DNA of 7,422 nucleotides from Bacteroidales bacterium (GCA_020853175.1 JADYZK010000045.1:1-7422); one strand, 5' to 3'; counted from the first letter of the stretch, positions 1 through 6,920 are shown. The notes: generated by a model not told the origin, from the letters alone. A program made the numbers and translations.

Positions 1-180
1 ATGCTTTTTGATGAAATCAACGGTGTAATTGTCTTTGTTGCAACATGCTGCAAAGGTGGGAGGTTCGGCAGTAACTTGAAAAACAGTGTTTGAAATGTAT
101 CCGTTTCCTTTGTTCTTGTCGCCGGAGCTTACGATGTACAAGCCGTAAGTGACTTTAAAAAGTGCTTCAAAATTGATCAT
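1..180 (-). CDS. Flavin reductase-domain (flavoredoxin-like) protein, N-terminal 60 residues, cut by window edge
   Basis: The reverse strand is open from ATG at 180-178 to base 1 without a stop, giving 60 codons. The protein begins MINFEALFKVTYGLYIVSSG, followed by KNKGNGYISNTVFQVT (residues 22-37) and FAACCNKDNYT (43-53). I recognise this as the start of the FMN-binding split-barrel flavin reductase domain found in flavoredoxins and in rubredoxin-fused flavoproteins of anaerobes and Bacteroidota. Such proteins bind FMN in the cytoplasm and pass electrons between NAD(P)H or rubredoxin and an acceptor. Whether a rubredoxin domain follows cannot be seen because the gene runs off the window. The start is supported by a promoter ending 15 bases upstream (195-227); an ATG at 187-185 is out of frame and stops after three codons. 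There is no Shine-Dalgarno sequence. The gene is transcribed away from the phosphotransferase operon, so the two need not be functionally linked. Confidence 0.85.
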   Translation of the reverse strand, partial: MINFEALFKVTYGLYIVSSGDKNKGNGYISNTVFQVTAEPPTFAACCNKDNYTVDFIKKH

Positions 181-194
181 ATTCTCATTTTTTT

Positions 195-227
195 GTAAAG
201 TTATGGAACATAAATCAACTAGAACAA
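195..227 (-). promoter_or_regulatory. Putative Bacteroidota-type promoter for the flavin reductase gene
   Basis: Read on the minus strand, TTG (227-225) is followed by 21 bases and then TAACTTTA (203-196), which matches the TAnnTTTG -7 consensus in seven of eight positions. Transcription would start only about ten bases before the ATG at 180, giving a very short A-rich leader, a common arrangement in this phylum. Motif match only. Confidence 0.5.
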
Positions 228-414
228 CACTTTGCTGTAATTCAGAATGATTACAAATTACTGAGATTGAGCGAGGTGCTTTTGCGAACACGCGCATCAA
301 GCTATTGAGAAGATTTTTGCTTTCAGGTGAGGTACGAACTTTCCTTAAGTGGTGCGTTGTTTTGCTTCTATTTCAATTGGTTACAAAAAGTTGATCGGCA
401 TGGAAGTATTGAAG

Positions 415-431
415 TCATTCATTATGAATGA
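415..431. promoter_or_regulatory. 17-base perfect palindrome, possible operator
   Basis: TCATTCAT (415-422) and ATGAATGA (424-431) are exact inverted repeats separated by one base. A one-base centre cannot form an RNA hairpin loop, so if functional it is more likely a site for a dimeric DNA-binding protein. It lies about 50 bases upstream of the -33 element of the plus-strand promoter, where an activator could act. Its A+T richness means chance is possible. Confidence 0.25.
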
Positions 432-478
432 AATATGCGATAGAAAAATCTATTGAAAATTCTTTTCTTTCGCTGCTT

Positions 479-511
479 TTGCCCCGCCTTCGTCTGTATG
501 GCTTATCTTTG
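479..511 (+). promoter_or_regulatory. Putative Bacteroidota-type promoter for the phosphotransferase operon
   Basis: TTG (479-481, within TTTTG) is followed by 22 bases and then TATCTTTG (504-511), a perfect match to the TAnnTTTG -7 consensus, continuing as TATCTTTGCA. Transcription would begin near 517, leaving a leader of about 240 bases before the ATG at 760. The long leader is unusual and holds the direct repeat at 549-592. Confidence 0.6.
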
Positions 512-548
512 CATCTTGTCAAAATTTAAGGCTATGGCTGGTAATGAA

Positions 549-592
549 TGACTTAAATAAATGTATTTTTATTGACTTAAATAATTGTATTT
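549..592. repeat. 20-base direct repeat, two copies with a 24-base period
   Basis: Bases 549-568 and 573-592 are identical except at 561 (A) versus 585 (T). The 24-base period is a multiple of three and both copies lie inside a short open frame, ATG 544 to TGA 594, reading MNDLNKCIFIDLNNCI. Each copy therefore encodes the similar unit DLN(K/N)CI. A weaker partial third copy may start near 596. The repeat is in the mRNA leader of the phosphotransferase operon. Whether the 16-residue peptide is made is unknown; replication slippage in A+T-rich DNA is the simple explanation. Confidence 0.55.
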
Positions 593-759
593 GAATGAGT
601 TAATTGGGGTTGGACGAAAATCGAATCTGTTCTTTGAAGAAAACACCCTGCCTACTTTTCTTTTTAAAACAGAATTTTGGTCACTTATCACACCAGCAGC
701 CTTTAAAACAACAATTGTATAACCTCTTAGTAGAGAACAACTTATTAAAATTGAACCCG

Positions 760-2700
760 ATGCGTATTCTTTTTTCTTTTCCTCGCCGATTGAGTCTTTC
801 AGTTTTGCTGATGATCCGTCTTACGGCAGTGTTGCTTTTGTTCGGTTTCACGCGCTGGTTGTTTTATTTTGTCAACATCGAAAATTTTATTCACCTCAAT
901 ATCTGGCAGTTAATACATATTATGTGGGGTGGCATCAGGTACGATTTGGCGGTGATTGCCATCATTAATTTGCCCATCATTGCTTTAATGACCATTCCCT
1001 TTCACTTTCGGTATAACTTTTATTACCAGCGTTTTACAAATGTTTTGTTTGTTTTTTTAAACAGTTTCGCACTCCTTTTTAATTTAATTGACGTCATTTT
1101 CTTTCGCTACATCGCCAAGCGAACCACCTCCGAAGTTTTTGCTTTTTTTGGCAACACCGCCGAAAATACAGGTTCGTTGCTGTTCACCTTTCTGGCCGAC
1201 TTTTGGTATATGTTGCTCATCTTCATTGTTTTGGTTTTTGTGCTTATCCGGGTTGTGACTTGGTTCATCAGCCACAGTCCGGTTCCGGTGGTTACCTTGC
1301 GCTGGTACGTCACCCACAGCTTGATTTTTATCTCATTTGCCGCTGTGGCGGTGATTTTTGGTCGGGGAGGGCTGCAACTCAAGCCCATTAGTTTGATCAA
1401 CGCGGCCAATTACACCGAAAGCAAAAATATATCGCTTCTGATCAATACGCCTTTTTCTATCATGCAAACTGTTGGCAAACAATCAATTAGTAAGCTGGAT
1501 TACTTCAGCGATCAACAGTTGGCAGCCATTTACAATCCGGTTCACCGCACTTTTGCATTCAATCTTACTGATACCATTCCGCTTACCACCGATTCGCCCA
1601 ACATCGTAATCATCATTATCGAAAGCATGGGCCGCGAGTATCTTGGATTCTACAACAATGAAAAAGAAGGAGTTACTCCTTTTCTGGATTCTTTGTTGCA
1701 AAAAAGCATCACTTTTAAAGGTTTTGCCAACGGAAAACGGTCAATTGAAGCCCTTCCATCCATCATGGCGGGTCTTCCGTCGCTGATGGACAAAGAGTTT
1801 CAGGCTACGCCTTTTATCGCCAATCACTTGCTTGGACTTGGAACAATTTTAAAAACCAAAGGTTACCAAACGGCATTCTTTCACGGCGGCAACAACGGAA
1901 CCATGCGTTTTGACGATTTTTCTCATATTGCCGGTTTCGACAGTTATTATGGTCGCAATGAGTACGCCAATGATGCTGATTTTGATGGCAAATGGGGCAT
2001 TTTTGATGAACCTTATCTGCAATATTTTGCCCGTCAGTTGAATGATTTCACGCCTCCTTTTGCTGCCGGTGTGTTCACCCTTTCCTCTCACCATCCGTAC
2101 CATCTTCCCGATCAGTATAAAGATGCTTTTCCATTGGCATCCAATGATATGGAGGCTACTTTTTCTTATACCGATCAGGCGTTAAGAAAGTTTTTCCAAA
2201 CCGCGGCCACCATGCCTTGGTTTAAAAATACCGTATTTGTCATCACCGCAGATCACACGCCGGAGAAGTCGCATTTCAGTGATTATATCCCTTATTGGAG
2301 CTTGTATGGCATCCCGATCGCGTTTTATTTTCCGCAAATGGAAAACGGCATCGAGCTCAATCGCATAGCGCAACACGCTGATATTATGCCTACTTTGGCG
2401 GCCATTACCAAAACAGAAATACCTTTTGTTGCCTTTGGCAATAACTTGTTCGACACCAACAGTACTTCTTTTGCAGTGAACTATCTCAGTGGGATTTATC
2501 AAATGATTCACAACGACACTTTGTTGCTTTTCAGCAACCAAAAAACAATTGAGATGTACGATCTTGTGCGCGATCCCGAGCAGAAAAATAATTTGCTTGA
2601 TGCGCATGAGGATGCTGCCGAAAACCAAGAAAAATTCTTTAAAGCACTGTTGCAACAATACAACAATCGTTTGATTGATAATGCGTTAATTGTAAAATAA
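760..2700 (+). CDS. LtaS/OpgB-like membrane phosphotransferase (alkaline phosphatase superfamily)
   Basis: The 646-residue protein has about five hydrophobic segments (roughly 12-38, 58-80, 92-116, 145-168, 182-203) and then an extracytoplasmic catalytic domain from about 278. Visible active-site parts are the metal ligand E288 in IIIIESMG, a candidate nucleophile S328 in NGKRSIEALPS, H375 in FFHGGNNG, H445 in SSHHPY, and D498-H499 in VITADHT. This is the LTA synthase/phosphoglycerol transferase layout. The CxPxR/SxPxR signature of formylglycine sulfatases is absent. The family moves a phospholipid headgroup such as phosphoglycerol onto an acceptor outside the inner membrane. Gram-negative Bacteroidota have no lipoteichoic acid, so the acceptor is unknown. 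I chose the ATG at 760 over the in-frame TTG at 604 because MRILFSFPRRLSLS leads directly into the first membrane segment and the extra 52 residues look non-coding. It is the first gene of an operon; the lipid kinase follows after 10 bases. Confidence 0.88.
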   Translation: MRILFSFPRRLSLSVLLMIRLTAVLLLFGFTRWLFYFVNIENFIHLNIWQLIHIMWGGIRYDLAVIAIINLPIIALMTIPFHFRYNFYYQRFTNVLFVFLNSFALLFNLIDVIFFRYIAKRTTSEVFAFFGNTAENTGSLLFTFLADFWYMLLIFIVLVFVLIRVVTWFISHSPVPVVTLRWYVTHSLIFISFAAVAVIFGRGGLQLKPISLINAANYTESKNISLLINTPFSIMQTVGKQSISKLDYFSDQQLAAIYNPVHRTFAFNLTDTIPLTTDSPNIVIIIIESMGREYLGFYNNEKEGVTPFLDSLLQKSITFKGFANGKRSIEALPSIMAGLPSLMDKEFQATPFIANHLLGLGTILKTKGYQTAFFHGGNNGTMRFDDFSHIAGFDSYYGRNEYANDADFDGKWGIFDEPYLQYFARQLNDFTPPFAAGVFTLSSHHPYHLPDQYKDAFPLASNDMEATFSYTDQALRKFFQTAATMPWFKNTVFVITADHTPEKSHFSDYIPYWSLYGIPIAFYFPQMENGIELNRIAQHADIMPTLAAITKTEIPFVAFGNNLFDTNSTSFAVNYLSGIYQMIHNDTLLLFSNQKTIEMYDLVRDPEQKNNLLDAHEDAAENQEKFFKALLQQYNNRLIDNALIVK

Positions 2701-2710
2701 GCCCTTAGTA

Positions 2711-3697
2711 ATGAGTCAGCCCAACAAATGTCGTATCCGTTTTATCGTCAATCCCATTGCCGGACACTCCACCAAGGAGGAATTTCCGGCTATCGTGGAA
2801 CGCATCATTGACAAGGCGAAATTCGACTACGAAATTGTTTTCACGCAATATGCCGGCCATGCCTCTTTGTTGGCCAACGAGGCTGTTGAGTTGAATTTCG
2901 ATGTCGTGGTAGCCGTGGGTGGCGATGGCACCATCAACGAGGTGGCGCGTTGTCTCATTCAAAGCAAAGCCACTTTGGGCATCGTGCCAAGCGGTTCGGG
3001 AAACGGATTGGCCCGCCATTTGAATATCCCTATCCATTTTGAAGGCGCGTTGCACAATATCAATCGCGGTCACAGGGTGAAGATTGACACGGTAAACATC
3101 AGCGGACAGGTTTTCGTGAGCATTGCCGGCGTTGGTTTTGATGCCTTGGTGGCCAAGCACTTTGCCAAAGATCCTCATAGAGGCTTTTTCACCTATTTTA
3201 AGATTGTGGCAGGACGTTTTACCAACTACAAGCCCAAGCAATATACCTTGATTTTGGATGATGAGCAAACCATTGAAACTGAGGCGTTTTTCATCAGTTT
3301 GGCCAACAGCAACCAGTTTGGTTACAACACCACCATTGCTCCCGATGCCAGTTTGAATGATGGGATGATTGACATTTGCATTGTGCAAAAACCAACCATT
3401 TTTGAAATGCCGCTTATCCTCAACTTGTTATTTTTGAAGATGATACATAAGTCGAAGTATGTCAACATTTACAAAGCACGAAAGGTAAAACTGATTCGTG
3501 AAAAAAACCGTGTGGTGAATTTGGACGGTGAGCCGGTGAAACTTACCAAAGACTTGATTGCCGAAGTGAACCCTTTGAGCCTCAACGTCATTATTCCCGA
3601 AGAAAACAAAGATTTTAATCCAACAGAGTTGATTCTACAAACCATTGCCAAAACCCAACAGTTTATCCGTTCTGAATTTAAAAAATTGATTCCATGA
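2711..3697 (+). CDS. Diacylglycerol/lipid kinase, DgkB/YegS/BmrU family
   Basis: The 328-residue soluble protein shows the diacylglycerol kinase catalytic domain. Visible motifs are the nucleotide-binding NPIAG (14-18), the hallmark GGDGTINEV (70-78), [11 protein letters not shown] (94-104), and the C-terminal NLDGEP (270-275) whose acidic residue is the usual catalytic base. Length is close to the usual 290-340. Members phosphorylate diacylglycerol or related lipids with ATP on the cytoplasmic face, making phosphatidic acid that re-enters phospholipid synthesis. The gene starts 10 bases after the phosphotransferase stop and its own stop overlaps the next start by ATGA, so co-expression is very likely. 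The pairing suggests that it recycles diacylglycerol left by the upstream enzyme, as DgkB does with LtaS in Firmicutes; that role is inferred. Other substrates such as sphingoid or ceramide lipids, which some Bacteroidota make, cannot be excluded from sequence. Confidence 0.9.
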   Translation: MSQPNKCRIRFIVNPIAGHSTKEEFPAIVERIIDKAKFDYEIVFTQYAGHASLLANEAVELNFDVVVAVGGDGTINEVARCLIQSKATLGIVPSGSGNGLARHLNIPIHFEGALHNINRGHRVKIDTVNISGQVFVSIAGVGFDALVAKHFAKDPHRGFFTYFKIVAGRFTNYKPKQYTLILDDEQTIETEAFFISLANSNQFGYNTTIAPDASLNDGMIDICIVQKPTIFEMPLILNLLFLKMIHKSKYVNIYKARKVKLIREKNRVVNLDGEPVKLTKDLIAEVNPLSLNVIIPEENKDFNPTELILQTIAKTQQFIRSEFKKLIP

Positions 3698-4026
3698 AAC
3701 CCAAACGCGACGGTGTGGTGTATTCCACCAATCCCAACTTTGCTTTAGAAACTGAATCTACTTCTGTTGCCACCTTGCCCAACCAGCAACAAAACCTTAG
3801 GGTGATGCTCGACAAGAAACAGAGAGGTGGTAAAAAGGTGACTTTGATCACAGGATTTGTTGGTCAAACGGCTGACTTAGAAGCCATAGGAAAATCATTG
3901 AAAACTGCTTGCGGTGTGGGCGGCAGTGTAAAAGAAGGCGAAATCATTATTCAAGGCGACTTTCGTGAAAAGATCCTTCAAATTCTTATCAAACAGGGGT
4001 ATAAGGTTAAATTATCCGGTGGATGA
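3694..4026 (+). CDS. SUI1/eIF1-family translation initiation factor (YciH-like)
   Basis: This small 110-residue protein has the SUI1 core: [15 protein letters not shown] (41-55), a central helix, the conserved turn [14 protein letters not shown] (69-82), then EIIIQGD (83-89) and the final helix and strand to KVKLSGG. Residues 1-35 are a polar, probably flexible N-terminal extension. Homologues are eukaryotic and archaeal eIF1 and E. coli YciH, which bind the small ribosomal subunit near the P site and influence start-codon selection. In bacteria the role is accessory and not well defined. The start overlaps the lipid kinase stop as ATGA (3694-3697), and the stop overlaps the methyltransferase start as ATGA (4023-4026), so translation of the three genes is probably coupled. 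The family assignment is firm; the reason it sits in a lipid-related operon is unclear. Confidence 0.9.
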   Translation: MKPKRDGVVYSTNPNFALETESTSVATLPNQQQNLRVMLDKKQRGGKKVTLITGFVGQTADLEAIGKSLKTACGVGGSVKEGEIIIQGDFREKILQILIKQGYKVKLSGG

Positions 4027-4619
4027 TGCAAGAATTTGACACCGCTTCAGCTGCTTTCTGGACAGAAAGATACCGCAATGGGCATCACCGCTGGGATGTA
4101 GGAACCGTTTCAAAACCTTTGAAAGACTATTTCGACCAACTGTCGGATAAAGAAATGTTGATCCTTGTTCCGGGTGCAGGTTTCGGCTGGGAAGCGGGAT
4201 ATTTATATGATGCAGGATTCAAAAACACTTTTATCCTCGATTTTAGCGCCGAAGCCTTGCAGATTTTTAAACAAAATCACCCTCATTTTCCTGAAGCCAA
4301 CATCTTGTTTGAAGATTTTTTTGACCATCGAGCACACTATGACCTTATTGTTGAACAAACTTTTTTCAGTAGCATCCCGCGCAACAAACGACCCAATTAC
4401 ATATCGAAAATTTACAATTTGTTGCGATCCAGCGGCAAACTTGTCGGCTTGATGTTCAACCACGAATTTGATTTTGATGGCCCACCTTTTGGCGGAACTT
4501 TTGAAGAGTATCAGCAATTGTTTCAAGAATATTTTCACTTTAAAGTATTCGAAATAGCGCATAATTCAATCAAACCGCGCAGAGAGCGAGAGCTATTTTT
4601 GCTTTTTTTAAAGAAATGA
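4023..4619 (+). CDS. TPMT-like class I SAM-dependent methyltransferase
   Basis: The 198-residue soluble protein starts with the typical [16 protein letters not shown] block (12-27), in which FW and WD are family landmarks. SAM-binding motif I is [14 protein letters not shown] (48-61), with acidic D73 in ILDFSAEAL (71-79) as the likely ribose ligand and a later EQTFFSSIP (111-119). [11 protein letters not shown] (153-163) matches the substrate-side loop of this family. Relatives include thiopurine S-methyltransferase, plant thiol and halide methyltransferases, and bacterial enzymes that methylate selenium, tellurium or sulfide compounds. The acceptor here cannot be told from sequence; a small thiol or metalloid species is a family-based guess. 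The first ATG overlaps the SUI1 stop; a second ATG at 4026 would shorten the protein by one residue. It is the last gene of the first operon, with no strong hairpin terminator after it. Confidence 0.85.
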   Translation: MMQEFDTASAAFWTERYRNGHHRWDVGTVSKPLKDYFDQLSDKEMLILVPGAGFGWEAGYLYDAGFKNTFILDFSAEALQIFKQNHPHFPEANILFEDFFDHRAHYDLIVEQTFFSSIPRNKRPNYISKIYNLLRSSGKLVGLMFNHEFDFDGPPFGGTFEEYQQLFQEYFHFKVFEIAHNSIKPRRERELFLLFLKK

Positions 4620-4623
4620 TTTG

Positions 4624-4652
4624 TTGGAGAGCAAGAGATTTCTGTATTTTCG
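4624..4652 (+). promoter_or_regulatory. Putative promoter for the unknown gene and mscS operon
   Basis: TTG (4624-4626) is followed by 18 bases and then TATTTTCG (4645-4652), which matches TAnnTTTG in seven of eight positions; a second TTG at 4621-4623 would give 21-base spacing. It lies in the only non-coding gap between the methyltransferase and the next gene, with a predicted leader of about 30 bases before the ATG at 4689. Some read-through from the upstream operon is also possible because no terminator is visible. Confidence 0.5.
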
Positions 4653-4688
4653 CAACACAATCACAGATCACTTAATAAAAAATGGACT

Positions 4689-5393
4689 ATGGAACACCAA
4701 ACTTTATCCTCGATAGGCACCATCTCAAAGAAAGAAAACCTTGCCTCAGTAGTACACAACACCTTTAGCACTGCCCTTGTTTTGGAATCGCTGTTTCCCT
4801 TTCCCGGTTACAACGGTACCACGGTTCCTGACCGCACCGATCCTCGGGCACTTTTTTTGGTCACAAAAACGGTGTATGACGACGATAAAATCATTCGCGC
4901 CATCCGCATCATCAAAGAAACATTTTCAAATTTTTTCGACGGTGCACCCGGACGTATCACCCTCTTTAATGAGCCTGCAGGAGTAATCCGTATCAAACAT
5001 TTGACTTATGAACAAGTAGGCGATTTGGTAGAAGCATTTGAAAAACAAGGTGTTGAATTTATGAAAGAAAAGAATATTGCTGAGTACAGCTCTATCATAC
5101 ACATCACCAAATATTTTCAAATCGAACATTTAGAGCAAGGAATTTATGCCGATAAAAACTGGAAAAACATGTTTTATATCGAAATTCCGATCAAGCTCAA
5201 ATGGTCTTCGTTTGAAAAAATCACTACTGACATCACCCACAATGTGGAGGATAAAACTTTCGACGCGGCCCTCACCACCATGTACGACCCATTGGGAATT
5301 TTGGATATGGTGCGTATTTATGATGAACAATTTACTGCCGCCAAGCTTCAATTTATCAGAAACAAATACCACGAAGCCATCAAATATATGTAG
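4689..5393 (+). CDS. Conserved-looking soluble protein of unknown function
   Basis: I do not recognise this 234-residue protein. It has no signal peptide, no membrane segment, and no nucleotide-binding or metal-binding motif that I can identify. Its sequence looks like a mixed alpha/beta fold. Residues 16-60 (ENLASVVHNTFSTALVLES, then a Pro/Gly-rich loop) lead into a strand ALFLVTKTVY (54-63) and a helix KIIRAIRIIKETF (67-79). An IHITKYFQIEHL block (137-148) and FYIEIPIKLKW (162-172) look like later strands, and the C-terminal end is helical. The frame is coding-like throughout. The ATG at 4689 is used because the nearby ATG at 4682 is out of frame. It sits 24 bases before the MscS-type channel gene and behind its own promoter, so the two are probably one transcript, and a role linked to the channel or to membrane stress is possible but unproven. 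Confidence 0.75.
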   Translation: MEHQTLSSIGTISKKENLASVVHNTFSTALVLESLFPFPGYNGTTVPDRTDPRALFLVTKTVYDDDKIIRAIRIIKETFSNFFDGAPGRITLFNEPAGVIRIKHLTYEQVGDLVEAFEKQGVEFMKEKNIAEYSSIIHITKYFQIEHLEQGIYADKNWKNMFYIEIPIKLKWSSFEKITTDITHNVEDKTFDAALTTMYDPLGILDMVRIYDEQFTAAKLQFIRNKYHEAIKYM

Positions 5394-5417
5394 GCAACGG
5401 GGTTCTAAATTATAGTC

Positions 5418-6713
5418 ATGTTTGAATTTGTCAATAGGTTCTTTGCAGAGCTTGCTTCTGCATTGCATATACCTGAAAGCCAAGCGATTCTTTTTTCAGA
5501 ATCGGCTACATTTCTTTTTCTTGTCATCGTTGCAATCATTGCATATTATGCCACACGCTATTTTATCAAACGCACTTTGGTGGTTTTTATCAAGCGCAGT
5601 GCCAATGACTTTGATGATATTTTACTGAAAAACAAAGTCATCAGTCGTATTTCATACTTTGTTCCTTCTCTTATCATCAGCAGGTTTGTTGGGCTTACGC
5701 TAATTAGTTTTCCGGCTGCTGTTTTGGTGATTCAAAAGACCATTGATGTGTATGTCGTTCTTGTCATCGTAATGGTTTTAAGTGCTTTTATTTCATCGCT
5801 TTACGATTATTATACCTCGCTCGATACCTCCAAGGGAAAGCCAGTAAAAGGATTTGCGCAGGTGCTCAAACTCATTGTATATGTGATTGGTGGTTTGTTG
5901 ATTCTCGCCATCTTTTTAGATAAAAACGTGGGTTCAATCATATTGGGTCTTGGAACTTTGTCGGCAGTGCTGATGCTTGTGTTCAAAGATCCCATCTTAG
6001 GTTTTGTGGGTGGTTTGCAGCTGTCGCTGAATGATATGGTACGTCTCGGCGACTGGATTACCATGCCCAAATACAATGCCGATGGCGATGTGCTCGAAAT
6101 CACGCTCACCACCGTGAAGGTGCAAAATTTCGATAAAACAATCACCACTATTCCTACTTATGCCCTTGTTTCCGATTCGTTCACCAACTGGCGAGGCATG
6201 ACCGAGTCGGGTGGGAGACGGGTGAAGCGACACATCACCTTAGACATGGAAACGGTGAAATTCTGCACTACGGAGATGCTCGAAACCTTCAAAAAATTTG
6301 AGTTGGTGAAAGACTACATCATCAGCAAAGAGAAAGAAATTGAGCACTTTAATGAAGTAAATGGCTTCGACGACACCACTTTGGTGAACATGCGTCGGCA
6401 AACCAACATCGGTGTATTCAGAGCTTACCTCAAATCCTATTTGCAAAACCATGCTTGGGTGCATCAGGAGATGTCCATCTTGGTGCGACAGCTACAATCG
6501 TCGGAACGCGGCATCCCGATGGAGATATACTTCTTCACCAACATACAGGAGTGGGCCAGTTATGAAGATATTCAAAGTGATGTTTTCGATCATATTATGG
6601 CTGTGTTGCCTTTGTTTGGGTTGAGGGTGTTCCAAAACCCATCGGGGAACTCCATTGAAAAGGCAGTGGAAGGCTTGAAACTGACACAGAAACAAGTTCA
6701 AACAAACGACTGA
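5418..6713 (+). CDS. MscS-family mechanosensitive ion channel, YbdG/MscM-like
   Basis: The 431-residue inner-membrane protein has about five hydrophobic segments (roughly 28-52, 80-104, 108-128, 148-166, 171-192). The last is followed by KDPILGFVGGLQLSLNDMVRLGDWI (190-214), the pore helix and start of the MscS beta domain. The next blocks, ADGDVLEITLTTVKVQNFDK (221-240), TITTIPTYALVSDSFTNWRG (241-260) and ESGGRRVKR (263-271), match E. coli YbdG closely as I remember it, and the length is near that protein's roughly 415 residues. YbdG forms the low-threshold MscM-type channel that opens under membrane tension after osmotic downshock and lets ions out. The C-terminal 150 residues form the cytoplasmic vestibule. 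It lies 24 bases after the unknown gene. The family is certain; equivalence to YbdG in function is inferred. No strong terminator follows, only a short A/T hairpin near 6718-6732. Confidence 0.93.
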   Translation: MFEFVNRFFAELASALHIPESQAILFSESATFLFLVIVAIIAYYATRYFIKRTLVVFIKRSANDFDDILLKNKVISRISYFVPSLIISRFVGLTLISFPAAVLVIQKTIDVYVVLVIVMVLSAFISSLYDYYTSLDTSKGKPVKGFAQVLKLIVYVIGGLLILAIFLDKNVGSIILGLGTLSAVLMLVFKDPILGFVGGLQLSLNDMVRLGDWITMPKYNADGDVLEITLTTVKVQNFDKTITTIPTYALVSDSFTNWRGMTESGGRRVKRHITLDMETVKFCTTEMLETFKKFELVKDYIISKEKEIEHFNEVNGFDDTTLVNMRRQTNIGVFRAYLKSYLQNHAWVHQEMSILVRQLQSSERGIPMEIYFFTNIQEWASYEDIQSDVFDHIMAVLPLFGLRVFQNPSGNSIEKAVEGLKLTQKQVQTND

Positions 6714-6743
6714 AAGCTTTTTTCTAAAAAAAATCATTAAACC

Positions 6744-6774
6744 TTTGCAAGAACGGAAAAAGGTGTTACTTTTG
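6744..6774 (+). promoter_or_regulatory. Consensus Bacteroidota promoter for tRNA-Asp
   Basis: TTTG (6744-6747), a 19-base spacer and TACTTTTG (6767-6774) match both the -33 and TAnnTTTG -7 elements perfectly. Transcription would start near 6780, about 30 bases before the mature tRNA 5' end at 6813, leaving a short leader for RNase P to remove. This is the best promoter match in the window. Confidence 0.75.
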
Positions 6775-6812
6775 CACACGCTTTTGAACAAAAGCAACGT
6801 TCTTAAACTATT

Positions 6813-6886
6813 GGATCGGTAGTTCAGTTGGTTAGAATACGTGCCTGTCACGCACGGGGTCGCGGGTTCGAGTCCCGTCCGGTCCG
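6813..6886 (+). tRNA. tRNA-Asp (anticodon GTC)
   Basis: The 74-base cloverleaf folds completely. The acceptor stem GGATCGG pairs with CCGGTCC (one G-T wobble). The D stem is GTTC with GAAT, and the anticodon stem CGTGC pairs with GCACG around the loop CTGTCAC, giving anticodon GTC for aspartate. The variable loop has five bases, and the T stem GCGGG pairs with CCCGT around TTCGAGT. The discriminator base is G (6886), as expected for tRNA-Asp. The CCA end is not encoded: the DNA continues as CAT. It has its own promoter upstream and an intrinsic terminator six bases downstream, so it is a single-gene unit. The terminator is repeated 356 bases further on, beyond a GIY-YIG gene. Confidence 0.97.
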
Positions 6887-6889
6887 CAT

Positions 6890-6920
6890 TTAAAGCCCCT
6901 TTTAGGGGCTTTTTGCATTT
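6890..6920. repeat. 31-base direct repeat containing the terminator, left copy
   Basis: Bases 6890-6920 are identical to 7246-7276 over all 31 positions; the flanking bases differ on both sides. The repeat covers the whole terminator hairpin plus GCATTT. The offset is 356 bases, and the bracketed interval is the GIY-YIG gene with its downstream hairpins. Chance identity of this length is very unlikely, so one copy arose from the other by duplication or by insertion of the intervening segment. Confidence 0.9.
6892..6914 (+). terminator. Intrinsic terminator of tRNA-Asp (first copy)
   Basis: AAAGCCCCT pairs with AGGGGCTTT across a TTT loop to give a nine-base-pair stem, followed by further T residues up to 6914. 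It is a strong rho-independent terminator and lies only 12 bases before the ATG of the GIY-YIG gene. An exact copy is found at 7248-7270. Confidence 0.9.

Larger units (their letters stand above)
181..759. other. Divergent intergenic region, 579 bases, no supported gene
   Basis: This stretch separates the minus-strand flavin reductase gene from the plus-strand phosphotransferase operon. It holds a promoter in each direction (227-195 minus, 479-511 plus), a 17-base palindrome at 415-431, and a leader of roughly 240 bases ahead of the ATG at 760. The leader contains a 20-base direct repeat with one mismatch (549-568 and 573-592). I found no convincing protein gene in any frame. A frame without ATG or other good start, ending in a stop near 388-390, is probably noise. 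The in-frame region 604-759 upstream of the phosphotransferase could be read from a TTG but looks non-coding. Confidence 0.7.

Noticed and set aside
250..390. Open frame in the divergent intergenic region with a hydrophobic end
   Set aside because: No ATG or plausible start, short, and it lies upstream of the mapped promoter motif; treated as chance.
604..759. TTG-initiated 52-residue extension of the phosphotransferase
   Set aside because: No Shine-Dalgarno sequence, low-quality composition, and the ATG at 760 leads directly into a typical N-terminus with the first membrane segment.
1621..2259. Formylglycine-dependent sulfatase
   Set aside because: The residues after S328 are IEALPS, so the C/SxPxR maturation signature is missing, and the membrane domain fits LtaS-type transferases.
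2182..2658. 158-residue antisense open frame over the phosphotransferase
   Set aside because: Overlaps the catalytic domain coding sequence and has no protein-family features.
2705..3388. 227-residue antisense open frame over the lipid kinase
   Set aside because: It is the reverse of a gene with unambiguous kinase motifs and shows no recognisable domain.
6713..6732. Terminator after the mechanosensitive channel gene
   Set aside because: Only an all-A/T hairpin is present, with no G/C stem, so a rho-independent terminator is not supported.
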